Assembly: GCF_004337475.1 (NCBI RefSeq)
Contig: NZ_SJZJ01000023.1
Coordinates: 1 to 64,000, forward strand
Length of the DNA stretch: 64,000 nt
Direction: 5' to 3'
Origin: Nocardioides jejuensis
Lineage (GTDB): Bacteria; Actinomycetota; Actinomycetes; Propionibacteriales; Nocardioidaceae
In this document: positions 46,067-55,845 of the stretch, piece by piece
How positions within the stretch are numbered: the first letter of the stretch is position 1
Layout: every line of letters begins with the position of its first letter
Program-made: the position numbers and the translations under genes
Notes under the pieces: model-generated
Seen by the model: the letters and a program-made list of their open reading frames with translations, nothing else
Database searches by the model: none
Told to the model about the DNA's origin: nothing

Positions 46067-48892
46067 TCAGCCCAGCAGGTCGTAGCCCGCGAAGCCAGCG
46101 CCCAGGTAGCGGCGCGCGCCGAAGCCGGACGTTGTGCCGGGCAGCATCCAGAGCTGGCCCTTCGAGCTGCGACCGATGATGTCGGGACGACCGTCACCGG
46201 TGACGTCGCCGGCACCCATGACGCCGGAGAGGCCGGAGAGGTCGGCGGACAGCGACTTCGGCGTACCGAGGTTGCTGGGGAGCCAGGCCAGCGCACTGCT
46301 CGAGAGCACACCCGAGTCGAGCGTGCCGCCGGAGTCCCAGCGACCGAGGTCGATGAGGGAGGTGCCGCTGATCGTCTGGTTGAGGACCACCGAGCGCCCC
46401 AGCGAGGCCGCGCCGTTGCCGGGGAAGACGACCAGCTGGCCACCCTTGTCGGCCGTGAGGTCCGGCTTGCCGTCACCAGTCACGTCACCGGCGGCGGTCA
46501 GCATCGAGACCGAGTTGAAGTCGCGGGTGTCGATCGTCGTGCCACTGCCGAGCGTGCCGGTGCCCGTGCCGCGGTAGAAGACGAGGTCGCCGTTGGTCTG
46601 GCGGGTGATCACGTCGCCCTTGCCGTCGCCGTCCCAGTCACCCACGTTGAGCACGCGGTTGGCGTTGCGGAAGCTCGGGCCGGCGGCGATGGCACGGCCG
46701 ACGTTGAAGCGACCCGTGTGGGGAACGACGACGAGCGAGTCCCCGGCGAAGCCGACCGCGTCGGGCTCCGGCGTACCGGTGACGGGGGCCGCGGCAACGC
46801 TGCTGAGCGATCCGAGGCTGCCGCCCGCCGGGATCAGCTTGCTGAACGCCCCGTTGCCGGTGCCCTGGGCGACGTACGTCGCGCCGTCGGTGCCGCGGAC
46901 CAGCAGGTCCGGCAGGCCGTCGCCGCTGAGGTCACCGAAGCCGGAGACGACCGGGTAGTTCCAGACGCCCGGGATCTGGGTGCCGCTGCCGATGTGGCCC
47001 TGGCCGTCGCCGTCGTAGCGCCAGAAGTGGCCGCTCTTGTCGCGGGCGAGCAGGTCGGGGTGGCCGTCGCCGGTGAGGTCGCCGGTCGCCACCAGCTTGG
47101 TCATCGAGCCGAAGCCGTTGCCGATCCCGACCTTGGTGAAGCCGCCCGCACCGTCACCCTTGAAGAGGACGAGCGTTCCGGTGGCGGCGTTGCGGCCGAT
47201 GATGTCGTTCGTCCAGCCGGCGTTGAATCGTCCGGCGGCCGTGAGCAGGTCGTAGCCGATGAAGATCTTCAGCGGCGTGATCGCCTTGCCGAAGGTGCCA
47301 TCACCCAGGCCCGGGCGTACGCCGGCGGTGCCGGTGCCGGCCATCCGGACGAACATGTCGGAGCGACCGTCACGGTTCAGGTCGGGCGAGATGAACTTCG
47401 TGTCGTACTTCGACCAGCCGGTGCTCTTCGTGATCGGCGAGCCGAAGGAGAGCAGACCACCGGTCGGCAGGACCACGGCCGCACCGTCGCTGGCGCGACG
47501 CGCCACCAGGTCGGGCCAGGCCGAGCCGACCAGGTTGGGCACGCGCGGGTTGCCCGCGACGGGGGCGGGGGTGCCGCTGCCGCCGGCCAGCTGGTACTTG
47601 CGGGCAGCAACGCGGATGTTGGGGATCTGCGCGTACATGTACTTGCCCGGGCACGCGGTCTGGCCCGCGTCACGGTGGCCGTTGATCGCCTGGAAGTACT
47701 TCGAGCCCACCCACTGGCTGGTGTCGTCGGCGGCGATGCCGTACATGGAGAGCTTCCACGCGTAGAGCCGGGCGTAGGCGTCGAGCATCGCGGAGCTCGG
47801 CTGCACCTCCTCGAAGTTGCCGATGGCGGAGGCAGCGAACGAGTACGAGTTGTAGCCCTGCGTGTGCGCGCCGACGACGGCCTTGTCGACACCGCCGTAG
47901 CGGCCTTCCCAGATCCGGCCGAAACGGTCGATCAGGAAGTTGTAGCCGATGTCGTTCCAGCCCTTGGTCTTCGTGTGATACGCGTAGATGCTCCGCAGGA
48001 TGCCGGGGACCTCATCCGCGGTGTAGTCGTTGGCGTTGACCGTGTGGTGGATGAAGCCCGCGGCGATGGTGCCGTACTCGACGGTCCCCTTGCGCCAGGA
48101 CTCGTCGGCACCCCACTGGGCACGCGAGTAGATGGTCGGCCGCGGCACGGTCGTGGACGCCTGCAGCGTGATGTCGCCCTGGTCGGTGGAGAGGGTGGCG
48201 TCCTTGTCGACCGCGGACGACTCCCCCGTCGTGATGGCCGGCGCCTGCGTCGTGGTGTCGGCACTCGCACCCGGGCCGACGACCGCCATCTGCAGGTCCG
48301 GAGCCTTCACGCCCGGGGCGGTCACGACGCGGGTCTGGACCTCGTCCACATCACCGACGATGAGCGGGTCGGTGCCCGGACGCGCAGCGCGGCCCTCGGG
48401 GCTGGCCGGATCCGGGCCCTCGGACTCCTCGTACTTCACCTCGGACCAGTCGGACCATGCGCCGTTCTTGAAGGTGCGGGCCTGGACGGCGATGTCGTTG
48501 TCACCGAGCTTCGTCCCTGGCTGCCAGGTCACGCCGACCGTGCCGAAGCCGTCGACCTTGTGCGGCGGCGTCTGCACGACCTCGCCGCCCGTGGGCACGT
48601 CGACATGAGCCGGAGCGGCCGCCTTCTCGTCCACGGCGACCGAGGTGATCGTCGCGTCGACCGGAGCGGTCTCGACCCGGGCCTCCGGAGCCGGCGTCGG
48701 CACAGCGGGGCGCACTCCCCGCTGGGAGTGCGCCGGGGCCTTGGCGGCCGGGCCGAACTGCGCGGACGCGTCGGGCTGCGTCACGACGTCGAGCGAGATG
48801 ACGTCGGCCGCGGGGCCGAGGACGGCGAACGCGGTGCCGACGATCAACGCCTGCTGACAGACGGTGACGAAACGGGTCTTGGTAAGGCGCAT
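46067..48892 (-). CDS. Secreted N-acetylmuramoyl-L-alanine amidase with FG-GAP repeats
   Basis: A 941-residue exported protein. After a signal peptide (residues 1-30) and a Pro/Ala-rich linker, a peptidoglycan-recognition amidase domain lies at about 253-425: zinc ligands His282 or His283 (GFIHHTV), His406 and Cys414 (GHRDAGQTACPG). Residues about 470-941 hold many FG-GAP/VCBS repeats (for example DLTGDGHPDLLARD), which form a beta-propeller that may bind ligand or calcium. It should cut the amide between MurNAc and the stem peptide. RBS GGAGAG is 6 nt before the ATG. MtrA-like boxes lie upstream. Confidence 0.93.
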   Translation of the reverse strand: MRLTKTRFVTVCQQALIVGTAFAVLGPAADVISLDVVTQPDASAQFGPAAKAPAHSQRGVRPAVPTPAPEARVETAPVDATITSVAVDEKAAAPAHVDVPTGGEVVQTPPHKVDGFGTVGVTWQPGTKLGDNDIAVQARTFKNGAWSDWSEVKYEESEGPDPASPEGRAARPGTDPLIVGDVDEVQTRVVTAPGVKAPDLQMAVVGPGASADTTTQAPAITTGESSAVDKDATLSTDQGDITLQASTTVPRPTIYSRAQWGADESWRKGTVEYGTIAAGFIHHTVNANDYTADEVPGILRSIYAYHTKTKGWNDIGYNFLIDRFGRIWEGRYGGVDKAVVGAHTQGYNSYSFAASAIGNFEEVQPSSAMLDAYARLYAWKLSMYGIAADDTSQWVGSKYFQAINGHRDAGQTACPGKYMYAQIPNIRVAARKYQLAGGSGTPAPVAGNPRVPNLVGSAWPDLVARRASDGAAVVLPTGGLLSFGSPITKSTGWSKYDTKFISPDLNRDGRSDMFVRMAGTGTAGVRPGLGDGTFGKAITPLKIFIGYDLLTAAGRFNAGWTNDIIGRNAATGTLVLFKGDGAGGFTKVGIGNGFGSMTKLVATGDLTGDGHPDLLARDKSGHFWRYDGDGQGHIGSGTQIPGVWNYPVVSGFGDLSGDGLPDLLVRGTDGATYVAQGTGNGAFSKLIPAGGSLGSLSSVAAAPVTGTPEPDAVGFAGDSLVVVPHTGRFNVGRAIAAGPSFRNANRVLNVGDWDGDGKGDVITRQTNGDLVFYRGTGTGTLGSGTTIDTRDFNSVSMLTAAGDVTGDGKPDLTADKGGQLVVFPGNGAASLGRSVVLNQTISGTSLIDLGRWDSGGTLDSGVLSSSALAWLPSNLGTPKSLSADLSGLSGVMGAGDVTGDGRPDIIGRSSKGQLWMLPGTTSGFGARRYLGAGFAGYDLLG

Positions 48893-48917
48893 CAGTGGCT
48901 CTCCAGTGCGGGGAAGT

Positions 48918-48962
48918 GTCACAGGAGCCCCCAGTTTCACAACAGTCACAGCAGTAACGGAA
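48918..48962. promoter_or_regulatory. MtrA-like 9-nt direct repeats upstream of the amidase
   Basis: Four 9-nt units share a register: GTCACAGGA (48918), TTCACAACA (48936), GTCACAGCA (48945) and GTAACGGAA (48954), the last three contiguous. They resemble the GTCACAgcg direct repeats I recall for Mycobacterium MtrA targets. They lie 26-70 nt upstream of the amidase ATG. Binding is not shown. Confidence 0.45.
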
Positions 48963-49045
48963 GGGTTCGCGAGTAACTACAATCCTGTAATTTCCAGTCG
49001 ACACGCCGACCATTTCCAGAAATGTCAAATCATCGGGACATGCAA

Positions 49046-49077
49046 ACGGCCCCCTCCCCGGGTGGGGAGGGGGCCGT
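49046..49077 (-). terminator. Terminator of the galactan export operon
   Basis: Perfect 14-bp stem (49046-49059 with 49064-49077), GGGT loop, 9 nt beyond the wzt stop at 49087. Confidence 0.85.
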
Positions 49078-49086
49078 CGCTGGGCC

Positions 49087-49869
49087 TCAGATATCGGCGC
49101 CCATCGCGCTCTCGTCGTTGCCGGGATCGTCGTCGCCGTCGTCGTAGTGCAGGTACTTGATGCCGGCCTCGGGCTCGCCGTCGAAGCCCATGCGACCGTT
49201 CTCGAGGACGATCACGCGGTCGCACATCCGCGCCACCGAGGCGGCCGAGTGGCTGACGTAGAAGAGCGTGCGACCCGACGTACGGATCTCGTCGATCTTC
49301 GCCATGCACTTCTGGCGGAAGGGCTTGTCGCCCACGGCGAGGACCTCGTCAGCGAGGAAGATGTCGGAGTCCACGTGGATCGCGATCGCGAAGCCCAGGC
49401 GTGCACCCATGCCCGAGCTGTAGTGGCCGACCTCGCTGTCGATGTGCTTGCCGATGTCGGCGAAGTCGATGATCGAGTCCAGCTTGCGCCGGGTCTCGGC
49501 CTCGCTCATGCCGAACACGGCGGCGTTGAGGTAGATGTTCTCGCGGCCGGAGAGCTGCGGGTGGAAGCCGGCGCCGGTGGCGATCAGGCCGGCGATCCGG
49601 CCACGCGTGCGCACCGTGCCGCTGTCGGGACGCATGACGCCCTGCACCAGCTTGAGCAGCGTGCTCTTGCCGGATCCGTTGAGACCCATGAGGCCGATGG
49701 CCTCGCCCTGCTTGACCTCGAAGCTCACGTCGTCGAGGGCGAGGAAGGTGTCGCGCACCTTGTGGCCCTTCGCAGCAGCCACGGCGACCTGCTTGAGGGT
49801 CCGGTGGTACTGCAGGGTGAACTTCTTCGAGACGTTGTCGATCTTGATGGCGACCGTATCGCTGCTCAT
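49087..49869 (-). CDS. wzt: ABC transporter ATP-binding protein, Wzt-type polysaccharide exporter
   Basis: A 260-residue ATPase. Walker A is GLNGSGKSTLL, the signature loop is YSSGMGARLGFAIA, and Walker B reads DIFLADEVLAVGD. Wzt partners with Wzm to export completed polysaccharide chains on a lipid carrier. This form lacks the C-terminal carbohydrate-binding domain of O-antigen Wzt, like mycobacterial Rv3781, so export need not depend on a terminal cap. It is the last gene of the operon and overlaps the permease by 1 nt (TGATG). Confidence 0.92.
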   Translation of the reverse strand: MSSDTVAIKIDNVSKKFTLQYHRTLKQVAVAAAKGHKVRDTFLALDDVSFEVKQGEAIGLMGLNGSGKSTLLKLVQGVMRPDSGTVRTRGRIAGLIATGAGFHPQLSGRENIYLNAAVFGMSEAETRRKLDSIIDFADIGKHIDSEVGHYSSGMGARLGFAIAIHVDSDIFLADEVLAVGDKPFRQKCMAKIDEIRTSGRTLFYVSHSAASVARMCDRVIVLENGRMGFDGEPEAGIKYLHYDDGDDDPGNDESAMGADI

Positions 49870-50744
49870 CAGACGCGCTCCGGAACCTTGTTGACGAGCT
49901 GGGAGAAGACCACCTGGCCGATGACGAGGATCACGAGGCCGGTCGCGAGGGCGATCAGGCCGTGCTCCATGAGGTGGTGCGGGAAGTCCTCGTGGAGCAC
50001 CGTCTCGGGGTCGCTGGTCGTGCCGACCCAGAACGCGCGCTGCATGAGCAGGATGACGTTCGCGAGGGGGTTGGCGAGGTAGGTGTCGATGTGGTTCGGG
50101 AAGTTCTCTGCGATCTTCGAGAACGGGTACATCATCGGCACGCTGAAGCGGACGAAGTTCGTCAGGATGCCGACGAGCTGGCCGATGTCGCGGAAGAGCA
50201 CGTTCGCGACGCTGAAGATCAGGCCGAACCCGGTGGCGACGGTGATCATGATCGCCACGGCCAGCAGGAACGACGCCATGCCGACCCAGTCCGGCGTCCA
50301 GCCCGCGAAGAGGCAGACGACGCTCAGGATGAGGACCGCCGGAGCGGAGTTGAACAGCGAGACCACGACGGACGAGACCGGGAACATCTCCAGCGGCAGC
50401 GCCATCTTCTTCACGAACGCCTTGTTGCGCACGATCGAGCGCGTGCTGGCGTTGAAGGTCTCGTTGAAGAAGTGGACGCCGATCAGACCCACGAAGACGT
50501 GGATCGCGAAGTGCTCCGTGCGGTGGCCCAGGCCCATGACCTTGCCCATGACGAACCAGTAGATGAAGAGCTGGGTCAGGGGGTTGAAGTAGCTCCACAG
50601 CAGGCCCAGGAACGACCCCGAGTAGCGGGCGTTGAGCTCGCGGCCGACCAGGAGGCGCAGCAGGTAGCGCTTCCGGGCGACGGCGACGAGGCCCGACTCC
50701 CCCGCGGGATCGACCAGGGGCAGCGAGGCGTAGTCGGGCGTCAC
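49869..50744 (-). CDS. wzm: ABC transporter permease, Wzm-type polysaccharide exporter
   Basis: A 291-residue ABC-2 permease with six transmembrane helices and an N-terminal amphipathic helix (LLRLLVGRELNARYSGSFLGLLWSY, first half) common to O-antigen/teichoic acid exporters. It pairs with Wzt to flip the galactan-bearing lipid. Start GTG 50744 overlaps the glfT2 stop by 4 nt; a start 33 nt earlier would add residues without homology. Confidence 0.92.
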   Translation of the reverse strand: MTPDYASLPLVDPAGESGLVAVARKRYLLRLLVGRELNARYSGSFLGLLWSYFNPLTQLFIYWFVMGKVMGLGHRTEHFAIHVFVGLIGVHFFNETFNASTRSIVRNKAFVKKMALPLEMFPVSSVVVSLFNSAPAVLILSVVCLFAGWTPDWVGMASFLLAVAIMITVATGFGLIFSVANVLFRDIGQLVGILTNFVRFSVPMMYPFSKIAENFPNHIDTYLANPLANVILLMQRAFWVGTTSDPETVLHEDFPHHLMEHGLIALATGLVILVIGQVVFSQLVNKVPERV

Positions 50745-52719
50745 TGCGCCTCCTCGATGCCGAACGTCCGGGCCCACGCCTCCTGCGACGTGACCTCACC
50801 GAGGCCGGCGCGGTACTGCTCGGCCAGCGTCGGCCACTCGCGCAGCAGGCGCTTGTGGATCTCGATCGTCTTCTTCATCGCGGCACGGAACTGCTCCGGG
50901 TCACGCTGGTAGAACGCAGCGGACGTGCCGTCGGGCATGGAGACGACGGCAGCGTCGAGGCCCGCCAGGCGGTACCACTTGGCGTCCATCGCGGGCAGCG
51001 CCGTCTCCGGGAACTCGCGCGACAGCGGGCGCACGCCCTTGAACTGGCGAACGGCGCCGATCAGCTTCGCCTTGCGCTGCTGCATCGCGCCCGGGATCTC
51101 GGCGTCCATGTCGCGCTTCTTCGGCTTGGCACGACGCGGCGCCGGGAAGGCGTCCGGGTCGGCCTTCAGGTCGGCGTCGCGCCACTCCTTGCGCATCTCG
51201 CGGATCTCGCCGAGCTTCGTCGGGAGGTCGGCGTGCAGCTTGCCGGGGCCGTCGAGCACGTCGAGGAGCGCCTGGTGGCGCATCTCGACCACGGAGTACT
51301 GCATCGACATCAGGTGCATGACCTGGTGCTGGAAGGACTCCGTCACCATCCGGCCACCACGCTTGAACGGCGAGTGGAGCAGCGCCGCCACGAAGCGGTT
51401 GCGCTGGTGGAAGTAGGCCTGCCAGTCGAGCGCGTCGTTCTTGTCGGTCCACGGAACGTGCCAGACGGCAGCACCCGGCATCGAGACGGTCGGGAAGCCC
51501 GCCGCCTGCGCGCGGACGCCGTACTCGGAGTCGTCCCACTTGATGAAGAGCGGGAGGCCCAGGCCGATGCGCTCCACGACCTCGACCGGGATCAGGCACA
51601 TGAACCACGGGTTGAAGTCGACGTCGATGCGCTTGTGCAGCCAGCGCGTCGAGCGCAGGTTGCGGGCGCCGAAGTCCCAGTCCGGATGCACGGTCGGGGC
51701 CGAGTGCCACCAGAAGCGGTAGCGGTTGATGATCTCGCCGAAGCTGTGCAGCCGCGAGCGGCTGTAGATCGAGAACATGTGGCCGCCGACGATGGTGGGG
51801 CGGCGGGCGAGGTCACCGAACGTGACCGCGCGCAAGATCGACTCGGGCTCGCAGATGATGTCGTCGTCGAGGAAGAGGACGTACGCCGACTTGCCGGCGC
51901 GCAGCGTCTCGAGCTGCGCCCGGGCGAAACCGCCGGAGCCGCCGAGGTTGGCCTGCTCGATGACGCGGAGCTTGCCCTGCAGCGCCTTCTCGGCCGCCGG
52001 GAAGCCGGCGTCGTCGGCGACCTTCTTGGTGCCCTGCTCCATGACCAGGACCTCGTCGAGGAGGCCGAGCACGTCGGCGTCCGCGCCGAGGGACTCCAGC
52101 AGCGCGGCACAGAAGTCCGGGCGGTTCATCGTCGTGATGCCGACGGTGGCGGAGCGCGGGGCGACCCGGTCCTCCGGCACCTCGGCCGACCACGTCGCGC
52201 CGCTCAGGACAGCGTCGCCCTCACCGGTGATGACGTCGAACCAGTACCAGCCACCGTCCTGGAAGGGAACGAGCGTGAGGTCGAAGGAGACCGTGGTCTC
52301 GCCCGCGCCCTCGATGACGGCGTCGTCGACCTTCTGCGAGCGGCCGTTGGCCATCGAGCGGTAGACGATGACGTGCGCCCCGGGACCGGTCAGCGTGACG
52401 TCGAGGCGGACGGCGTCCACGATCGTCCAGCGGCGCCAGTAGCCGGCGGCGAAGCCGTTGAAGTACGAGCCGAACGAGAGCTCCTGGCCCTCACGGATCC
52501 GCACCGAGTGACGACCGAGCACGTCCTCCACGGCGACCTTCGCACCGGTCGAGGTCGACTGGCGCAGCGCGGCGTTGTTGACGGCCTTGGCGTTCTTGTC
52601 GCCGCCGATGGAGTCCTTGTCGGCGTCGAGGACGGCCGGCTCGGGGTCGACGTACAGCGCGAAGACGTCGGGGTCCTTGTCCAGCGGCATGATGAACCGC
52701 TGCAGCACACGGGTGGCCA

Positions 52720-52720
<1 letters not shown>
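50741..52720 (-). CDS. glfT2: Galactofuranosyltransferase GlfT2
   Basis: A 659-residue GT2-family transferase that extends galactan with alternating beta-1,5 and beta-1,6 galactofuranose. An N-terminal jelly-roll-like domain (1-200) precedes the GT-A domain: metal-binding FLDDDIICEPES near residue 282, WDDSEYG near 395 and the histidine in YFHQRNRF. The C-terminal helical region holds basic membrane-contact residues. Length fits mycobacterial GlfT2 (about 637). Start ATG overlaps the glf stop by 1 nt. Confidence 0.93.
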
Positions 52721-53931
<1,211 letters not shown>

Positions 53932-53951
53932 TCACACGCCGATCGGGCGTG

Positions 53952-53957
53952 AGTCTA
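53952..53957 (-). promoter_or_regulatory. -10 candidate (TAGACT) upstream of glf
   Basis: TAGACT on the minus strand overlaps the TAG stop of the upstream glycosyltransferase and would place transcription about 38 nt before the glf GTG. Confidence 0.3.
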
Positions 53958-54887
53958 GCGAGACGGACGCAGTGCGGCCGGGGACGACGCGGGGTCGAGG
54001 TGACGCATCTCGCGGGCGGAACGGATGGCCTTGATCACGTTGGCGGCCTCGCCGCGGCCACCCCGCAGCGGGCTGAGCAGCACGACCATGATCATGATCA
54101 GCCACGGCTTGAGCCGGACCAGCAGGTTGCTGCCGTAGCGGAAGTGGACGACGAAGAGGTTCCGGTACATGTAGAACCCCTTCCAGCCGTCGAGCGCGTG
54201 CTGCTGGTTGAAGTCGAGCTGGCGCACCAGCACCGCGTCACGCAGGCAGACGATCGGGAACCCGGCGGTGCGGGCCCGGATCGCGAAGTCGACGTCGTCG
54301 TAGAAGATGAAGAACGACGGGTCGGGCAGGCCGATCGCGGCGATCACGTCGCGCCGGACCATGAACCCCTCGAACGCGACGTTCTCCACCTCGACCTCGG
54401 CCGGCATCTCCGCGCGCGTGGCGTAGGTGCTGTCGACGCTGGCCGTCTTGGGCTTGATCGCGAGCGGGTTGTCGAGGTCGAAGCGGATCGCCGCCTTCTC
54501 GACCAGACGCCCCTGCAGGTCTTCGCGGACCGCCATCTGGCACGGACCCTGGTGCGCCGCCATCACCTCGAGGAAGTCGGGGGCGGGCACCACGTCGTCG
54601 TCCATCAGGAGGATGCGGTCGTGGCCCGCGTCGTACGCCTGGAGCATGCCGAGGTGGAAGCCGCCGGCGCCGCCGAGGTTCTCCCCCGAGGTCGTGATGT
54701 GCATCGGCAGGTCGCTGCGGGCGTCGAGGACGGCGCGGGTGTGGTCGGTGCTGGCGTTGTCGATGACGAAGATCGCGTCGGCCGGGCGGGTCTGCGCCGC
54801 TAGCCCGTCGAGCATGCCGGTGAGCATGTCGGCACGGTTGAAGGTCACGACGACGACCGCGACGGTCTCGGTGCTGTCCGGGGTCAC
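53955..54887 (-). CDS. GT2 glycosyltransferase, GlfT1-like (A)
   Basis: A 310-residue GT-A transferase. VVVVTFNRADML opens the nucleotide-binding fold, LLMDDDVVPAPDF is the metal-binding DxD region, and FFIFYDDVDFAIRA holds the catalytic acid region. A hydrophobic, basic C-terminal segment (LIMIMVVLLSPLRGG) suggests membrane association. It probably adds an early galactofuranose or other residue to the galactan lipid primer, as GlfT1 does. Overlaps the upstream transferase by 4 nt (GTGA). Confidence 0.82.
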   Translation of the reverse strand: MTPDSTETVAVVVVTFNRADMLTGMLDGLAAQTRPADAIFVIDNASTDHTRAVLDARSDLPMHITTSGENLGGAGGFHLGMLQAYDAGHDRILLMDDDVVPAPDFLEVMAAHQGPCQMAVREDLQGRLVEKAAIRFDLDNPLAIKPKTASVDSTYATRAEMPAEVEVENVAFEGFMVRRDVIAAIGLPDPSFFIFYDDVDFAIRARTAGFPIVCLRDAVLVRQLDFNQQHALDGWKGFYMYRNLFVVHFRYGSNLLVRLKPWLIMIMVVLLSPLRGGRGEAANVIKAIRSAREMRHLDPASSPAALRPSR

Positions 54888-55819
54888 TGCAGGAACCTCC
54901 GGTGCCCCGAGAAGTCGTTGCGTACGCCGGCGCTGATGCCCTCGGCGCTCAGCTTGAGGCGCTTCACGCTCGGCCGGGTGAACGCGTAGAACCAGAGGGT
55001 CTTGAGGACGAAGGCAAGCACGAAGACCCAGCCGCGGAAGTCACGCAGGTTGACCACGTTGTTGCGGGCCATGCAGTAGTGCTTGAGGTCGCTCGGCGTG
55101 TGGTTGTACGTCGTGCGGCCGAACAGCATCGGCGTGCCGAGGTCGTCCGTGGCCGGGTGCAGGAAGTGCGCGTCGACGACGGTCGCGATCCGCGCGCCGG
55201 CCTTCTCGGCGCGCAGGCGGTACTCGTGGTCGTCGCCCCAGATGAAGAACTCCTCACGCGGCAGGCCGATGCGGTCGACCAGCTCACGCGTGACGAGCAC
55301 GCCGTTGAACGGGATGACGATGTCGTGGAGCAGGCCGTCGTGCTTCGCCGCCTCGGCCTCGGCGTCCGCCATCGCGTGCACCACCTGGGCGCGGCCCGGC
55401 AGGCGAATCGGGAAGCAGAGCCGGCTCGGGTCCTGCTCGGCGAGGACAGCGGGCCCCCAGAAGTCGAAGTCGCCGCTGTGCTCCAGGAGCAGGTCGAGCG
55501 ACCCCGCGACGGGAACGCCGTCGTCGTCCATCAACCAGGCCAGGTCGGCGCCGCGCTCCATCGCGAGCCGCAGGCCCTCGTGGAAGCCACCCGCGCCACC
55601 CTTGTTGGAGTCCAGCGTCACCGCGTGGACGGGTACGCCGTCGGGCGCCAGCGCTCCGAGCCACTCCCCCGTGCCGTCGGTCGAGGCGTTGTCCACGACG
55701 ACGATCTCCGCCAGCTGTGGCGTCGCCCGGAGCACGCCGAGCAGCCGCTGGAGCAGGGCCTGGCGGTTGAACGTCACCACGACCGCCACGATGCGCGGAG
55801 CGTCAGGGGTCGGAGTCAC
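54884..55819 (-). CDS. GT2 glycosyltransferase, GlfT1-like (B)
   Basis: A 311-residue paralog of the downstream transferase. Key motifs are VVVTFNRQALLQRLL, WLMDDDGVPVAGS (DxD) and FFIWGDDHEYRLRAEKAG. It is first in the six-gene galactan operon and a candidate for the GlfT1 step. The GTG at 55819 is preferred over the GTG at 55828, because the TAGGGT -10 (55827-55832) overlaps the earlier codon and lies 7 nt before the later one. Confidence 0.8.
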   Translation of the reverse strand: MTPTPDAPRIVAVVVTFNRQALLQRLLGVLRATPQLAEIVVVDNASTDGTGEWLGALAPDGVPVHAVTLDSNKGGAGGFHEGLRLAMERGADLAWLMDDDGVPVAGSLDLLLEHSGDFDFWGPAVLAEQDPSRLCFPIRLPGRAQVVHAMADAEAEAAKHDGLLHDIVIPFNGVLVTRELVDRIGLPREEFFIWGDDHEYRLRAEKAGARIATVVDAHFLHPATDDLGTPMLFGRTTYNHTPSDLKHYCMARNNVVNLRDFRGWVFVLAFVLKTLWFYAFTRPSVKRLKLSAEGISAGVRNDFSGHRRFLQ

Positions 55820-55826
55820 GGCGCTC

Positions 55827-55832
55827 ACCCTA
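55827..55832 (-). promoter_or_regulatory. Leaderless -10 (TAGGGT), galactan operon
   Basis: TAGGGT on the minus strand, 7 nt before the GTG at 55819; it would drive the whole six-gene run. Confidence 0.5.
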
Positions 55833-55845
55833 GTGCGGGTCGAGG

